From Branchiostoma floridae (Eukaryota; Chordata; Leptocardii; Amphioxiformes; Branchiostomatidae), in NCBI RefSeq assembly GCF_000003815.2, contig NC_049985.1, positions 3,298,967 through 3,362,966 on the forward strand: a stretch of 64,000 nt of DNA, given 5' to 3'. Under the pieces are notes generated by a model. That model did not search any database. It had not been told where the DNA came from and worked only from the letters and a program-made list of their open reading frames with translations. Shown here piece after piece: positions 11,740 through 21,681 of this stretch. Position numbers and translations under genes: made by a program. Numbering within the stretch: position 1 is the stretch's first letter; each line of letters starts with the position of its first letter.

Positions 11740-11900
11740 GGAAAACTTTGGTGAGCTGAATCCGGAAACGTTGGAGCAAACCAAAAAGTCACCCCTTAGC
11801 AGCTTGATCGCTTGCAAAACCAAAATAGAACACCCGGTTACCCAAGGATGAATCTAATCTATTGTGCATATCCCATTAGGTTTTCCCTGGCATCTAAATA

Positions 11901-12238
11901 CAGGGCTCGAAATACCACCTGCATGTGCAGGTTAGTGCAGGTAAAACTAGAGCTTTGCAGGTATTTCTGGTGTCTACCTGCACCTAACCTGCACTGGTCC
12001 TTGTACTGGGTTTTATACATTAATGCCTTATCATGTAGGTGTAAATGGATTGTTATTAGCTACATTGACTGTTAGCAACTATAAGTTATAAAAAAAATAG
12101 CAATAGTACCTAATCAATTTTGGTATGATCCATACTTCCTAAAGTCAGAGTGGTGCAGGTAAAATTTGTCTGCTGCAGGTGATTTTCAATATTACCTGCA
12201 CTAGTGCAGGTACGCAGAAAAAAGTATGTCGAGCCCTG
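11901..12238. mobile_element. MITE with TGCAGGT-rich interior
   Basis: The terminal inverted repeats are CAGGGCTCGAAATACC on the left and AGTATGTCGAGCCCTG on the right. They are flanked by AAATA on both sides (11896-11900 and 12239-12243), a plausible 5-bp target duplication. The interior repeats TGCAGGT and its complement many times in both orientations, giving several nested palindromes. Confidence 0.75.
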
Positions 12239-13087
12239 AAATAGATGATGCAACCATGTTTATACCAAGCTTTAATCTGTATAACCGTCATCACATAATA
12301 TCTATATCATGATTAAAAAAATAGTTGCATCAATTGACCACGACGTGGGATCTTATTGTCTTAATGCAACTGCCATGACGAAATGTTCAATCTTCCTAGT
12401 ACCCAGCCCTATATGTTGTGGTTTTAATAATATCTGAAATATCCAAATACTTGGCTAAAAGTAGCATTGACGTTGAATCATTAACCTTGGTCTTGGACAT
12501 ATAAACAGCTCTGCCCTAACATTCTATGAGGTCGCCCTGATTATATACAGTTTTTTTTTTTCATTTTTTCATCAGTGGACCCTTTGACAAAAAATGTGAT
12601 ATGAAGAAATCATGAAATTGTCAAAAGGATTTTACTATTAAAAGCTAACGGTAAGTTCTCATCTAAACATCGTGATATAGAGGTATACACGTTCTATAAA
12701 ACAGTCGCATTTAGTAGCAAATTGAGGTACACCAATTCAGCTTGTCAGTTCACGAATTTGTAGAACTGGAAAACATAATGAAAACGAAGCCTGAGGAGAA
12801 GGCTCTTAGTACATTCAGTTTTGTAGCGTGGACATCATGTTAACGTTTTCCTTCCTGCCTTCCTCTGCTTTTAAATGACAATGAAGTTTATTGCATATTT
12901 AAAATGTCAGCTTGCCATGCTCCCACATAAAATACCCGAAAACCAAGAGAATAAATTGGCGTGGCCTTCAGCTTCCAGAGTGCTCTTAAAATATGGAGAA
13001 TGACTTCCTAGTGACCGTAATTATATCCATCTGCTAGCATTACGTCATTTTCCAGCAACAAAGTCTAGTAGCCTGGTATCCAGCCGT

Positions 13088-13187
13088 NNNNNNNNNNNNN
13101 NNNNNNNNNNNNNNNNNNNNNNNNNNNNNNNNNNNNNNNNNNNNNNNNNNNNNNNNNNNNNNNNNNNNNNNNNNNNNNNNNNNNNNN
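13088..13187. other. Assembly gap (100 N)
   Basis: A run of exactly 100 N, the conventional placeholder for a gap of unknown length. Confidence 0.98.
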
Positions 13188-13256
13188 GACTAGCGGGGCT
13201 AATAATGTTAAAACAGTATCAGATAACATATTATGACCTCTCTCTACTGCGTCACA

Positions 13257-13427
13257 CTAGAGGGTGCAACGAAATGAAAACCAACACCAACCATTTAGCA
13301 AGATGTCGTCCCTTGCGTACAGGCTATATAAGTCATAGAACAGGGAGCAGTGGTAGAAAACACATTCCAGAATGACCCGCACTGCAACGTAAATTATCAG
13401 CAGAAACAACACAAAACCGAGAACCAT
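13257..13427 (-). CDS. Small membrane-protein ORF (56 aa), cluster member a
   Basis: ATG at 13427, TAG at 13257-13259. The peptide starts MVLGFVLFLLIIYVAVRVIL, a long hydrophobic helix leading into VRVILECVFYHCSLFYDLY. The helix followed by a Cys/His/Tyr-rich stretch resembles the neighbouring ORF at 13814-13975 (SVRVFIRCLLHHCTVMF). No known family was recognised. It is too short for coding status to be certain, and it could be an exon of a longer gene. Confidence 0.3.
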   Translation of the reverse strand: MVLGFVLFLLIIYVAVRVILECVFYHCSLFYDLYSLYARDDILLNGWCWFSFRCTL

Positions 13428-13495
13428 GCTTATTCACTGGCACCTCACCCCATGTAGCTTATCTTTGGAAGCTATACTTAACTCTCTCTGTCGCC

Positions 13496-13723
13496 CTATT
13501 TGGTATATATATATAGACCCTGGTAGCCATACAAACCTCCCTGTGCATCATCATCACTTGGTTTGTCCCTGCCCTTGTCTGCAGTGTGCATCATGGACAT
13601 AACCGACCAGTAATGCAGAAGACACTTCGCAAACAACAGAAAGAAGACCTGAAAGATCACCATTCCTTCAAAACTCCTTAGCTCCATGGCTAAACAGAAA
13701 GCTCCACAGAAATGCGGCTTCAT
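13496..13723 (-). CDS. Small membrane-protein ORF (75 aa), cluster member b
   Basis: The ORF contains GMVIFQVFFLLFAKCLLHYW followed by SVMSMMHTADKGRDKPSDDD: one hydrophobic helix, then a CLLHY/SVM segment like CLLHHCTVM in the next ORF upstream, then an acidic tail. The start is uncertain, with Met codons at residues 1, 13 and 21. No known family was recognised. Related neighbours are the main support. Confidence 0.28.
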   Translation of the reverse strand: MKPHFCGAFCLAMELRSFEGMVIFQVFFLLFAKCLLHYWSVMSMMHTADKGRDKPSDDDAQGGLYGYQGLYIYTK

Positions 13724-13813
13724 AATTAGACTTGCATAACCACTTCTGATGAATATATAATCTCAGCTTGCATACATTAAACCGGCGTTACAGACTCCAA
13801 AACAAACCACAAC

Positions 13814-13975
13814 TTAATTAGACGAACCTATATCCAGGATAGTGTTCCTTTTCTGGCTGAGGCACTGGTCAGCGGCAAACATAACTGTGCAATGATGCAG
13901 CAGACAACGGATGAACACTCGAACAGAAGTGTACAACACGATGACTACACAAGCAAACAGACTCAGCTCCTGCAT
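13814..13975 (-). CDS. Small membrane-protein ORF (53 aa), cluster member c
   Basis: From the Met at 13975 the peptide is MQELSLFACVVIVLYTSVRV followed by FIRCLLHHCTVMFAADQ and a short basic end. It has one hydrophobic helix. This segment sits at the end of a single open frame of 234 codons that also begins with cluster member d (14518), with about 120 residues of unrelated translation between them. Either the two are separate small genes or the long frame is fortuitous. No known family was recognised. Confidence 0.3.
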   Translation of the reverse strand: MQELSLFACVVIVLYTSVRVFIRCLLHHCTVMFAADQCLSQKRNTILDIGSSN

Positions 13976-14337
13976 GACAGGAACTATTCGCCGACTAGAA
14001 TACCATGGAGAATATAACTTTGGATAGACCATCATTAAACAGAAGGGGACGAAGGACAGGGCAGACCGTTGTCCCAAAGAAATGAAATATGGAAATTTAT
14101 TACTCATTTGGAGCAGGATCACAGTTTTGCAATATGATAATACTGCACTTAAACATGACACGTATGATTGTGAAATTAAATATACAAAACAACCAGGGCA
14201 TAACATGGAACAGGCAACTTCATTTATCTTGTCCCTTACAAATATAGATCTAACATCGTCACAGCAAACCATGTGAAAAGAATGGGGGCACAGGTCAGGT
14301 GACCCACGCCCGCTGCAGTTGTATATTACAAACAAAC

Positions 14338-14518
14338 CAATGTTGCCGTGCAGGAGGGCGTTAATCCGTTTGGCCTCCTTGCGGTTCTCCCTGACGACGT
14401 ACACGTACTGGAAGAGGCACAGGGACACTTTGATGAGCAAACGGAAGCACAGGAGCGCGGCCAGCACGATCAGGTTCACGGCGACGTCCCTCTCAAAGTC
14501 GTAGTCACGGCGAGACAT
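14338..14518 (-). CDS. First coding exon of a small membrane protein, cluster member d
   Basis: ATG at 14518 opens MSRRDYDFERDVAVNL, followed by a hydrophobic helix (IVLAALLCFRLLIKVSLCLF) and QYVYVVRENRKEAKRINALL. The segment LIKVSLCLFQY-YVVRENR is nearly identical to member e at 15536. A donor AACATTG|GTTTGT at 14338 would end the exon in phase 1, the same phase as the candidate donor in member e. The short N-terminus, single helix and basic post-membrane stretch suggest a small single-pass protein. The family is unknown and the second exon was not identified. The frame also stays open to 13814. Confidence 0.45.
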
Positions 14519-15275
14519 GGTTGTTTAGAGACCGGCCGGGTACATGCAGACCCTTGCCAGCGTTGTACGTGTAGCAACATTTCAGAAATGCCTTCCTGGG
14601 TCGTACCAAATACGGGGGTATGACTGTGATCACAGCAGACAACGTTAGTTAGTATGCAATTACATGTATAGCTTTTGCGTGCTCTCAATGACACCCTGAG
14701 AACAACCCATTGGTGCATTCGTTATGTACCATTTGTATCTGTAATACAGGATTCGAACACAATAACATCAGTGTCACGGCAAATTGCCACAGGCATATCA
14801 GATCTGCTACGTTTGTGGAAGGTCACATTCACAAGTAAAATGAGCCTGATATTTTACACATTGCATGCACATATCATATGCAGTGTCATTCAATATGTTA
14901 CGACTGGCTCATGTCTTCATCATGCTAACGGTTACTAATGCTAACATCTTTTATGTGCTAACGTAGATAAGTCAATATCTTGTTTATCGTAGCATAAACA
15001 AATGAGCAATTATGACATGATTCATATGACCCTTCTACCACGTCTGATGCTTGTTACGAGTCAAGTCAGAGACAGCCCAGTGTTCCTATGTGGTCCTATG
15101 TTAGGGCTAGGGTTTGGGTATTTGAACATAAGGGTATCGGAACATGAATGCGTCGAAACATATTGTGGTGTGGTAATACAAGGGCGTAACCGTCTAATGG
15201 TCGTAAGAATAGAACGTGGCAGCTTGAATGATTTTAAGACCAAGGGAAAGTCCTCCACTCAATGGTTGACATACA

Positions 15276-15536
15276 TCATCGTACAATAACGCAAAAAGAC
15301 CAACACCCACCGCCTACATCCTTGTGTATGTCCTTGTATATCTTCTTGGCCAGCCTCCTGTTCTCCCTGACCACATAGTAGTACTGGAACAGGCACAGGG
15401 AGACCTTGATCAGGATCCTGAAGCAGAACAGGGCCAGCAGCACGGTGGAGTAGTAGAAGAACAAGTCCCTGGCGACCTGTGGGTTAAACTGGCCCTCCCT
15501 GACCGACAGGCCTGCTCCAGGCCCAAACTTGACCAT
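15276..15536 (-). CDS. Small single-pass membrane protein (86 aa, or first exon), cluster member e
   Basis: ATG at 15536 opens MVKFGPGAGLSVREGQF, then YYSTVLLALFCFRILIKVSL, then CLFQYYYVVRENRRLAKKIY and KDIHKDVGG. The frame stops at 15276 (86 aa), but a donor GTAGGCG|GTGGGT would end an exon at 15311 in phase 1. About 22 of the 30 residues around the helix and the following YVVRENR stretch match member d at 14518, while the N-termini differ. That is the pattern of duplicated genes under selection on the membrane and juxtamembrane region. No homologous family was recognised from memory. Confidence 0.5.
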   Translation of the reverse strand: MVKFGPGAGLSVREGQFNPQVARDLFFYYSTVLLALFCFRILIKVSLCLFQYYYVVRENRRLAKKIYKDIHKDVGGGCWSFCVIVR

Positions 15537-16108
15537 GACTGCCCCCCTCCCAGCACCCTGACGTTAGACCAGAATGGGACTGTTAACGTTACTATAGTGG
15601 TCGAAACTCGACCATGGGCCCCTCTCCAAACAAACGCTCAGTGATGTTGTGTCAGGCAGAATGTTTTATGTACAGGACTATTATAATTTATATTACATTA
15701 TGGCTGTCGCAAGCGTTGTAACGACGTTTTTGAAATGGGCTGAACGTAAGGGACATTATGATTTCAATCGGCCCAAAATCTGTAAATGGCTAGAGGAGAT
15801 TAAAACACGTGTTCCTATGGGGCGCTATGGCCATCATAGAGGACGAAATGGTCAACATTTACTGTATGTCCGTCTCCAGCAGCAAAGTTCCGTCAAAGGA
15901 CGGAAGGACGGGCGCTGTCTAGAACCCTTTCATTGGCCAATCACAGATCTTACTCTCGCTCATTGTAACCTTTGACTTGCTTTGACATACCGAAAATGAG
16001 ACGACTGCTTCCGTTACTTTGATATCATAGAGTGCAAGAGGCGCCAAGGTTGTGGTTTTGGTGATTGTGGGTAGATGGCGTGCTTGAAGCGCCTTTATAT
16101 ATAAGCGC

Positions 16109-16191
16109 AATTACGAGGAGGCATGACCCTGATGCCGACGAAGAAATGGCAGAGTTTCCCCTTCCCATCAGGGCCATGCCTCCTCGTAATT
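16109..16191. repeat. Inverted repeat with 26-bp arms
   Basis: The left arm 16109-16134 (AATTACGAGGAGGCATGACC...) is complementary to the right arm 16166-16191 with a single mismatch, around a 31-nt loop. It lies immediately beside a SINE-like sequence. It could be a small foldback element or the remains of a head-to-head repeat insertion. Confidence 0.8.
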
Positions 16192-16219
16192 TAGAGCTCG
16201 CAGACTCGTCGTCCGATCG

Positions 16220-16345
16220 ATTTTCGCTACATGTGAGGGGGGTTTTACAAACACGGGACCCCCGTTTTATGTCCCCTCGGAAAGACGAGTGTATCCCCAT
16301 CAGAGATGACATTCCCACAGGATTTAAAGCTGCGTCTCCCAACTA
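16220..16345 (-). mobile_element. SINE-like fragment (tRNA-like head remnant plus conserved core)
   Basis: On the plus strand ACACGGGACCCCCGTTTTAT is followed by GTCCCCTCGGAAAGACGA. A closely similar string (CACGGGACCCCCTATTACGT, then CCCTCCCGGAAGACGA) occurs at 48711-48746 within a 5S-derived SINE. Read on the minus strand, CAGCTTTAAATCCTG near 16322-16336 resembles a decayed tRNA B box. This suggests a SINE sharing a core with the 5S-headed element at 48640-48887. Confidence 0.55.
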
Positions 16346-18507
16346 GTTACAACTGAACTAGTTCGAACCAACTCAATTTTTAATCTGCTACCAGTTGGAT
16401 GTTAGGAACGTATCTTTATGTGGAAAATTAGGGTTTGGGAAAACGTAGATTAGGTTCGAGAATGAGTTTCCAGCGGCACTTGATTGAAACTGCAGACTCA
16501 ATTTTGTACCAGTAGTTGACATCGACGAATCACCGTCACGGTGGTTTTTAGTGTGAAGCATAGTTTAAGCGATGATTGAAATCAAAAGACACTGATGTGG
16601 AAATCAGAATCCAATTTGCATTTCACATTTGATTAATGATGGAATATCATATGTCTATACGGCCGCTGTGTCCCAGAAAACCAGGGCCTCGTTTTAAATG
16701 ATAGAAAATGGTTATAACGTTAATTGCTTCTTTGCTTTAGCTTTTTTTTGCTTTTGCTTTAGTTTAGATAACCTGGGTATTGTTAACGTCAGCTGTTTGT
16801 TTAATATACAATGTACTAGATATACTAAGAGCTATGATTTAATGATAATACATATACACATTGTTCATGTCGTTCTTTATTGTTCATGAGAATCGCCTTT
16901 GCATAATACATCTCGACATGCGGGCATGATCCAAAGTGGGCAATAACAGGTACTACATGATAATGGGTAGAGCTACGTATATAACGTGATGCAATAGGAT
17001 ATATGGAATATCCCTGGTACGATAAAAAAGAAACCCTTCCTTTTGTTTGTTTTTCGCTCCACCTATTGATAAATGGTCTTTCTTGTTTTCATCCCATTTT
17101 GAATAGCTTTATTCGGAGTTGGAAACTTATAACTGTACTGCTACTACTACTACCACTACTCTAATTCTTTTTTTTCGCTCCAAATATTAATAAACGCCCT
17201 TTCATGTTTTCATCACTACAATAGTAACATCTTGAATAGCTTAATTCTGATTTCGGAGCATAAAAAATTGTTCTAGGCACAGAGGAAATAAGGCTGTGTA
17301 ATTTACAACACTACTGCTACTACCGCTGCCGGCTGCCACTACTACCCGTCAGACTAGGACATGGCAATGCTCACAATGATGGTAGGTCCGAAAGGCAGTT
17401 CAGCAAATGTGTTCAAATGCTCACCGAAACAATTCGATGTTCAGGAACAATATACAATAATATGCAACGTTGCTGATATTGAATTACTAAAGCTCTTGGG
17501 ATACATATTTAAAGCAGTTTCAAAAATTCCACCAAACAGTTCAAATGTTCAAGAAAACAGCTTAATGTTACAAAAATCTATAAGAGTATGTTTTGATATC
17601 ACTTCCACTAAAACTCTTGGAGAACATTTAAGATTTTATCATTATCATCATTAAGATTCACTACAATACAGCTTAATGACATAGAACTTTGCATCACAAG
17701 TCTTTGCCGCAACAACATTATATGTCTTTAAGGAACGAACAGACGTGAATCTTTCTACAAAAATTAAGTTGGTAACAAAATAGCTTATGGTAATCTCCGC
17801 TAATAGGCACATAATGGGGGCATCATTCGCAATTCTAACAAAAAATCTTCTAACATGGCCTAAGACCATAGGCCCTAGCCCTACATTTTCCGCAGAATAC
17901 ATAAAAATGCATACATGTATATCAATAGTATTGTACATAATGTATTGTGCTCTGTTAATATAATGTAATGACTTATGAAGATAAGTGAAGTGTATCTGTA
18001 CACAGACACTATTGTGAAATAAAAACGTGTCTCAGCAGTCCAATATTGTTTCAAGTGAATTACACCATGTCTTGATTTTTTGTGTGGACGGGTCAGGGCC
18101 TTTACTGAGCAAACAAGACCAAACAGTTCCATATCGTCTCTAATGGAACACATCATTTCTTAGATAGGTGGATACAGGGACTGCTCAGGATCTAGTACAA
18201 TAAACCCATCAATACTGCTATTTACTGAAAATAATCATTGGATCACTGTTCTTGCTTCAACAGCTTGTTATTCCAGTAGAGAATGTTTGGTGTTGTTTTC
18301 CATGACGTACAAAGTACGTTGGGACCCGAAATTTCGTTTCTGTGTTGCTAGTTTTTTTTTACAATTTTGTGACGTTTTTTACAATGTCAATTCATAACTC
18401 TATACAGGCAGTAAACATTAACATACACTTCTGGAGACCCTCTTTGCCATTCAGTTTGTTGTTAATGGCACCTGACATTTGACCGACGAAACGCAGGTTA
18501 TTGTTTG

Positions 18508-21500
18508 TCATTGCCCATTGTTCTTTTTGTAGATGAACTGACAAGTACTTGATACTGTCTTTTCATCTTCATTGCCATATGTAGCATGAAATGCAGCAGA
18601 TACTGCTCCCTCCTCTGTATTTGTAATGATTTGTGCGGAAGCGTCTTTCCCATCGATCTTTTTGTAGACCTGACAAATACTCGTTACTGACTTTTCATCT
18701 TTATTGTCATAGATAGCATGAGATGCAGCAGACGCTGCTCCCTCCTCAGTCTCACTGATGACGTGACGGACAGATTCAGCTTTCTTAGCGTTACATTTGT
18801 AGATGATCTGACAAGTACTAGATACTGCCTTTTCATCTTCATTGCCATATACATGTATGGAATGGGATGCAGCAGGTAAGACTCTCTCCTTGGTCTTATT
18901 GATGACCGGAGGAGAAGATTGTGATTTCTCAGCGTTGCTTTTGTAGATGACCTGACAAGTACTAGATACTGCCTTTTCATCTTCATTGCCATATATGCCA
19001 TGAGATACAGCAGATTCTACTCCCTCCTCGTCGTTATTCGAAATGACGACTTGAGAAGCAGTAGATTCTGCTTTGTCATCGTAAACGTCAGAGATTAGCT
19101 GAGAAGAAACACCCGATACTAACCCTCCCTCATCGCTACTCTCGTAGACAACCTGAGGAGTATCACATACTTCGTTTTCCTCATCTTTTCTCATAGATAG
19201 GCTGACAATACTGACTGGCTGACAAGTATCAGCTACTTTGCTCTTCGCGCTATCGTTCTCGTAGATAGGCTGGGAAGTTGTTGCTTCCAGTACTTCTGTC
19301 ACCTTCTTATCGTTCTCAAAGACAGACTGCGAAGTATCAACTATTATGTTCTCCTCCCTATCGTTCTCATTGACGGACTGACAAGTAGCAAGTACTTCTT
19401 CCGCCTCTTTATCGTTCTCATAGATAGACTGAAAAGGAACAGTTACTTCTTCATCCTCGTTATCATTCTCATAGACAGACTGAGAAGGAACAGTTACTTC
19501 TTCATCCTCGTTATCATTCTCATAGACAGACTGAGAAGGGGCGGATACTTCTTCGTCCTCGTTATCATTCTCATAGACAGACTGAGAAGGGGCGGATACT
19601 TCTTCGTCCTCGTTATCATTCTCATAGACAGACTGAGAAGGGGCGGATACTTCTTCGTCCTCGTTATCATTCTCATAGACAGACTGAGAAGGAACAATTA
19701 CTTCTTTGCCCTCATTATCATTCTCATAGACACACTGAGAAGGAACAGCTTCGTCTACTTCATTGTCATACTCATAGATATTTCTTTGTTGCTCAGCGTC
19801 ATAATCAACTATGTAATTGTTTACTTGGTTGTGGCCTGCCGCAGATTTTAGTGAACGACCTGAGGCAGGTACTGGGTCTAAAGGGGATTTTTTTGTCCTT
19901 AGCATTTGACAAAGTGCAAACACAAGACAACAAGCCACCAGAGACCCAAAAAGTGTTCCTACACCAATACCAACATCAACATTGCTTTCTGTATTGACTA
20001 GTGAAGATGTCGACACTGGAGATGAAGAAAATGGGGACCAAATCGGAGTCGTCATTTCCACATCAACAGAAAGTGTTGTCGATGTGGAACCTCTAGGATT
20101 TACTGCAATACAGACGTACAGACCAGAATCTGCTGCAGTAACATACGTTACGATGATTGTATCATTCGCTCCCACAGTCACTTTTCCACTGGACTCTAGA
20201 GATGCATTCAGTCCAGATGGAAGAGTGACTGTGATATCTGGTGTAGGGATACCTGAAGCTTCACAGACTAAATGTAGAGGCTGCCCTTGTACCGATGTGC
20301 TATAGTTATTCCTCTGAAACCTTAGGATCTTTGGCTTTGTGCAGATGAGATGCTCAAGATCTATCTTTCTAAGCAGCTTTCCGTTGAGGCTGCTGGGTCC
20401 TTTACAAGTCATTTCAAGGCTAGACCATAGATCCTGATCAATGGGATCATTCATCATCTTCCTGATACCAACCATTCTACAGTCACATTGCCATGGGTTA
20501 TGTTTAAGCACCAGTCTAGAGAGTTTGGGAATATTTGAGAACGTACCAGGCTGTATAGTAGTTATCATGTTGTTTCTAAGGTCCAGTCTAGAGAGTTTGG
20601 GAATACTTGAGAACGTACCAGGCTGTATAGTAGTTATCATGTTGTTTTTCAGGTACAACTCTTGGAGCTTGGAAAGATTTGAGAATGTACCAGGCTGAAT
20701 AGTAGTTATCTTGTTGTTTCCAAGGTCCAAGTCTTGGAGCTTGGAAAGATTTGAGAATATACCAGATTGAACGTTAGTTATCTGGTTATAACTCAGAAGC
20801 AAGACATGGAGCTGTGGTAGATTTGAGAATGAGATATGCTGAAGGTTTTTTATCTGGTTATCGTCCAGTTCCAACCATACAAGATTGGGTAGGTTTGAGA
20901 ATGTGCCAGGTTGAATGTCACATATCTTATTCCCTTCAAAGATCAAGCCTGTGAGCTGTGGTAGAGGTGGGAAAGAACCAGGCTGTAAGTGAGATATCTC
21001 ATTCTGTTTAAGATTCAACTCATCGAGCTGTAGTAGGTTTGAGAACATACCAGCCTGAATGCTAGTTATCCGGTTACACTCCAGGTCCAGCCAGTCTAGC
21101 TTGAGTAGGTTTGAGAACGCACCCGGTTGAATGTTAGTTATCTGGTTAAAAGCCAGGGTCAATATTTGCAGTCGGGGTACATTTAGAAATGTTCCAGACT
21201 GAATATCAGTTATCTTGTTTGAATTTAGGTACAACTTTAGGAGTCGCGGTAGGTTTGAGAATGCACCATGCGGAAGGTTAGTTATCTGGTTACCGACTAG
21301 GCTCAGCCATCTTAGCTCGGGTAGGTCTGAAAATGTACCAGGTTGAATGCTACGTATCTGGTTATTGTAAAGTTGCAAATGTCGGAGCATCGAAACGTAT
21401 GAGAATGTTTCATTTTCTATTGTGAGTATTCTGTTTAACGATAAATCTAGTTTTTCAATTTTTTTGTACCTCAATAGGTCAGAATGGTTCAAGGATGTAA

Positions 21501-21681
21501 TGTTGTTGTCTCTTAATTCCAGCGTAGTAATGCCTGCGGGTAGATATTGGGGCACACTGCTGAGGTCTTTCTGGTTGCATCTGCATACTGGTGAACAGGT
21601 GATGCTACAGGCTTCGGTTGTTCCGGCTTCCCGCAAAGCGACGAGCAGAAGAACCAGTAGTGGCTTCAGCTTGTTGGACAT
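18508..21681 (-). CDS. LRR-Ig transmembrane receptor with a Tyr-x-Asn repeat tail, 1057 aa, intronless
   Basis: A signal peptide (1-24, MSNKLKPLLVLLLVALREAG) is followed by an LRRNT Cys cluster (25-36, CSITCSPVCRCN), fourteen 24-residue LRRs (51-386), an LRRCT (NPWQCDC to LIC, 395-447), one Ig domain (450-545, Cys473 and Cys524 in DSGLYVC), a Ser/Thr-rich stalk, a transmembrane helix (about 570-592) and a 460-residue tail. The tail holds seven exact-period 17-residue units (PSQSVYENDNEDEEV type), then degenerate units with YGNE and YDNK. There are eight YEND and about a dozen Tyr-x-Asn sites. In vertebrates phosphorylated YxN binds the Grb2 SH2 domain, and the acidic context suits Src/Syk-type kinases, so a phosphotyrosine docking role is likely by inference. 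Amphioxus is known for a large LRRIG expansion. The ligand is unknown. It is a tandem paralog of 24765-27080. Confidence 0.92.
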   Translation of the reverse strand: MSNKLKPLLVLLLVALREAGTTEACSITCSPVCRCNQKDLSSVPQYLPAGITTLELRDNNITSLNHSDLLRYKKIEKLDLSLNRILTIENETFSYVSMLRHLQLYNNQIRSIQPGTFSDLPELRWLSLVGNQITNLPHGAFSNLPRLLKLYLNSNKITDIQSGTFLNVPRLQILTLAFNQITNIQPGAFSNLLKLDWLDLECNRITSIQAGMFSNLLQLDELNLKQNEISHLQPGSFPPLPQLTGLIFEGNKICDIQPGTFSNLPNLVWLELDDNQIKNLQHISFSNLPQLHVLLLSYNQITNVQSGIFSNLSKLQDLDLGNNKITTIQPGTFSNLSKLQELYLKNNMITTIQPGTFSSIPKLSRLDLRNNMITTIQPGTFSNIPKLSRLVLKHNPWQCDCRMVGIRKMMNDPIDQDLWSSLEMTCKGPSSLNGKLLRKIDLEHLICTKPKILRFQRNNYSTSVQGQPLHLVCEASGIPTPDITVTLPSGLNASLESSGKVTVGANDTIIVTYVTAADSGLYVCIAVNPRGSTSTTLSVDVEMTTPIWSPFSSSPVSTSSLVNTESNVDVGIGVGTLFGSLVACCLVFALCQMLRTKKSPLDPVPASGRSLKSAAGHNQVNNYIVDYDAEQQRNIYEYDNEVDEAVPSQCVYENDNEGKEVIVPSQSVYENDNEDEEVSAPSQSVYENDNEDEEVSAPSQSVYENDNEDEEVSAPSQSVYENDNEDEEVTVPSQSVYENDNEDEEVTVPFQSIYENDKEAEEVLATCQSVNENDREENIIVDTSQSVFENDKKVTEVLEATTSQPIYENDSAKSKVADTCQPVSIVSLSMRKDEENEVCDTPQVVYESSDEGGLVSGVSSQLISDVYDDKAESTASQVVISNNDEEGVESAVSHGIYGNEDEKAVSSTCQVIYKSNAEKSQSSPPVINKTKERVLPAASHSIHVYGNEDEKAVSSTCQIIYKCNAKKAESVRHVISETEEGAASAASHAIYDNKDEKSVTSICQVYKKIDGKDASAQIITNTEEGAVSAAFHATYGNEDEKTVSSTCQFIYKKNNGQ
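19419..19775 (-). repeat. 51-bp coding minisatellite (seven copies)
   Basis: The plus-strand string CATAGA-AGACTGA(G/A)AAGG begins at 19419, 19470, 19521, 19572, 19623, 19674 and 19725, exactly 51 bp apart. The central three copies are virtually identical. Each unit encodes one 17-residue segment with a Tyr-Glu-Asn-Asp motif in the receptor tail, so unit gain or loss keeps the frame. Confidence 0.95.

Larger units (their letters stand above)
11740..13256. other. Non-coding stretch with one MITE and an assembly gap
   Basis: This is upstream of the ASB start. It holds the TGCAGGT-rich element at 11901-12238, a poly-T tract near 12550 and a 100-N gap at 13088-13187. The sequence just left of the gap (TAGCCTGGTATCCAG) resembles a MITE terminus, so the gap may hide a repeat. 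No exon was recognised. Confidence 0.5.
15537..18507. other. Non-coding stretch containing an inverted repeat and a SINE-like fragment
   Basis: No convincing exon. A perfect-looking stem lies at 16109-16191 and a SINE-like domain at 16220-16345. From about 16880 the sequence is homologous to 23830-24460, the downstream flank of the second LRR-Ig gene, so the left edge of the segmental duplication lies near 16880. Confidence 0.5.

Noticed and set aside
15649..15975. 108-codon plus-strand ORF (starts MSGRMFYVQDYYNLYYIMAV)
   Set aside because: Weak hydrophobic start, no recognisable domain, no splice or promoter support, and unlike the small membrane family on the other strand.
19494..19697. 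Repetitive minus-strand ORF (LSLSMRMITRTKKYPPL units)
   Set aside because: Shifted-frame reading of the 51-bp YEND minisatellite inside the LRR-Ig gene.
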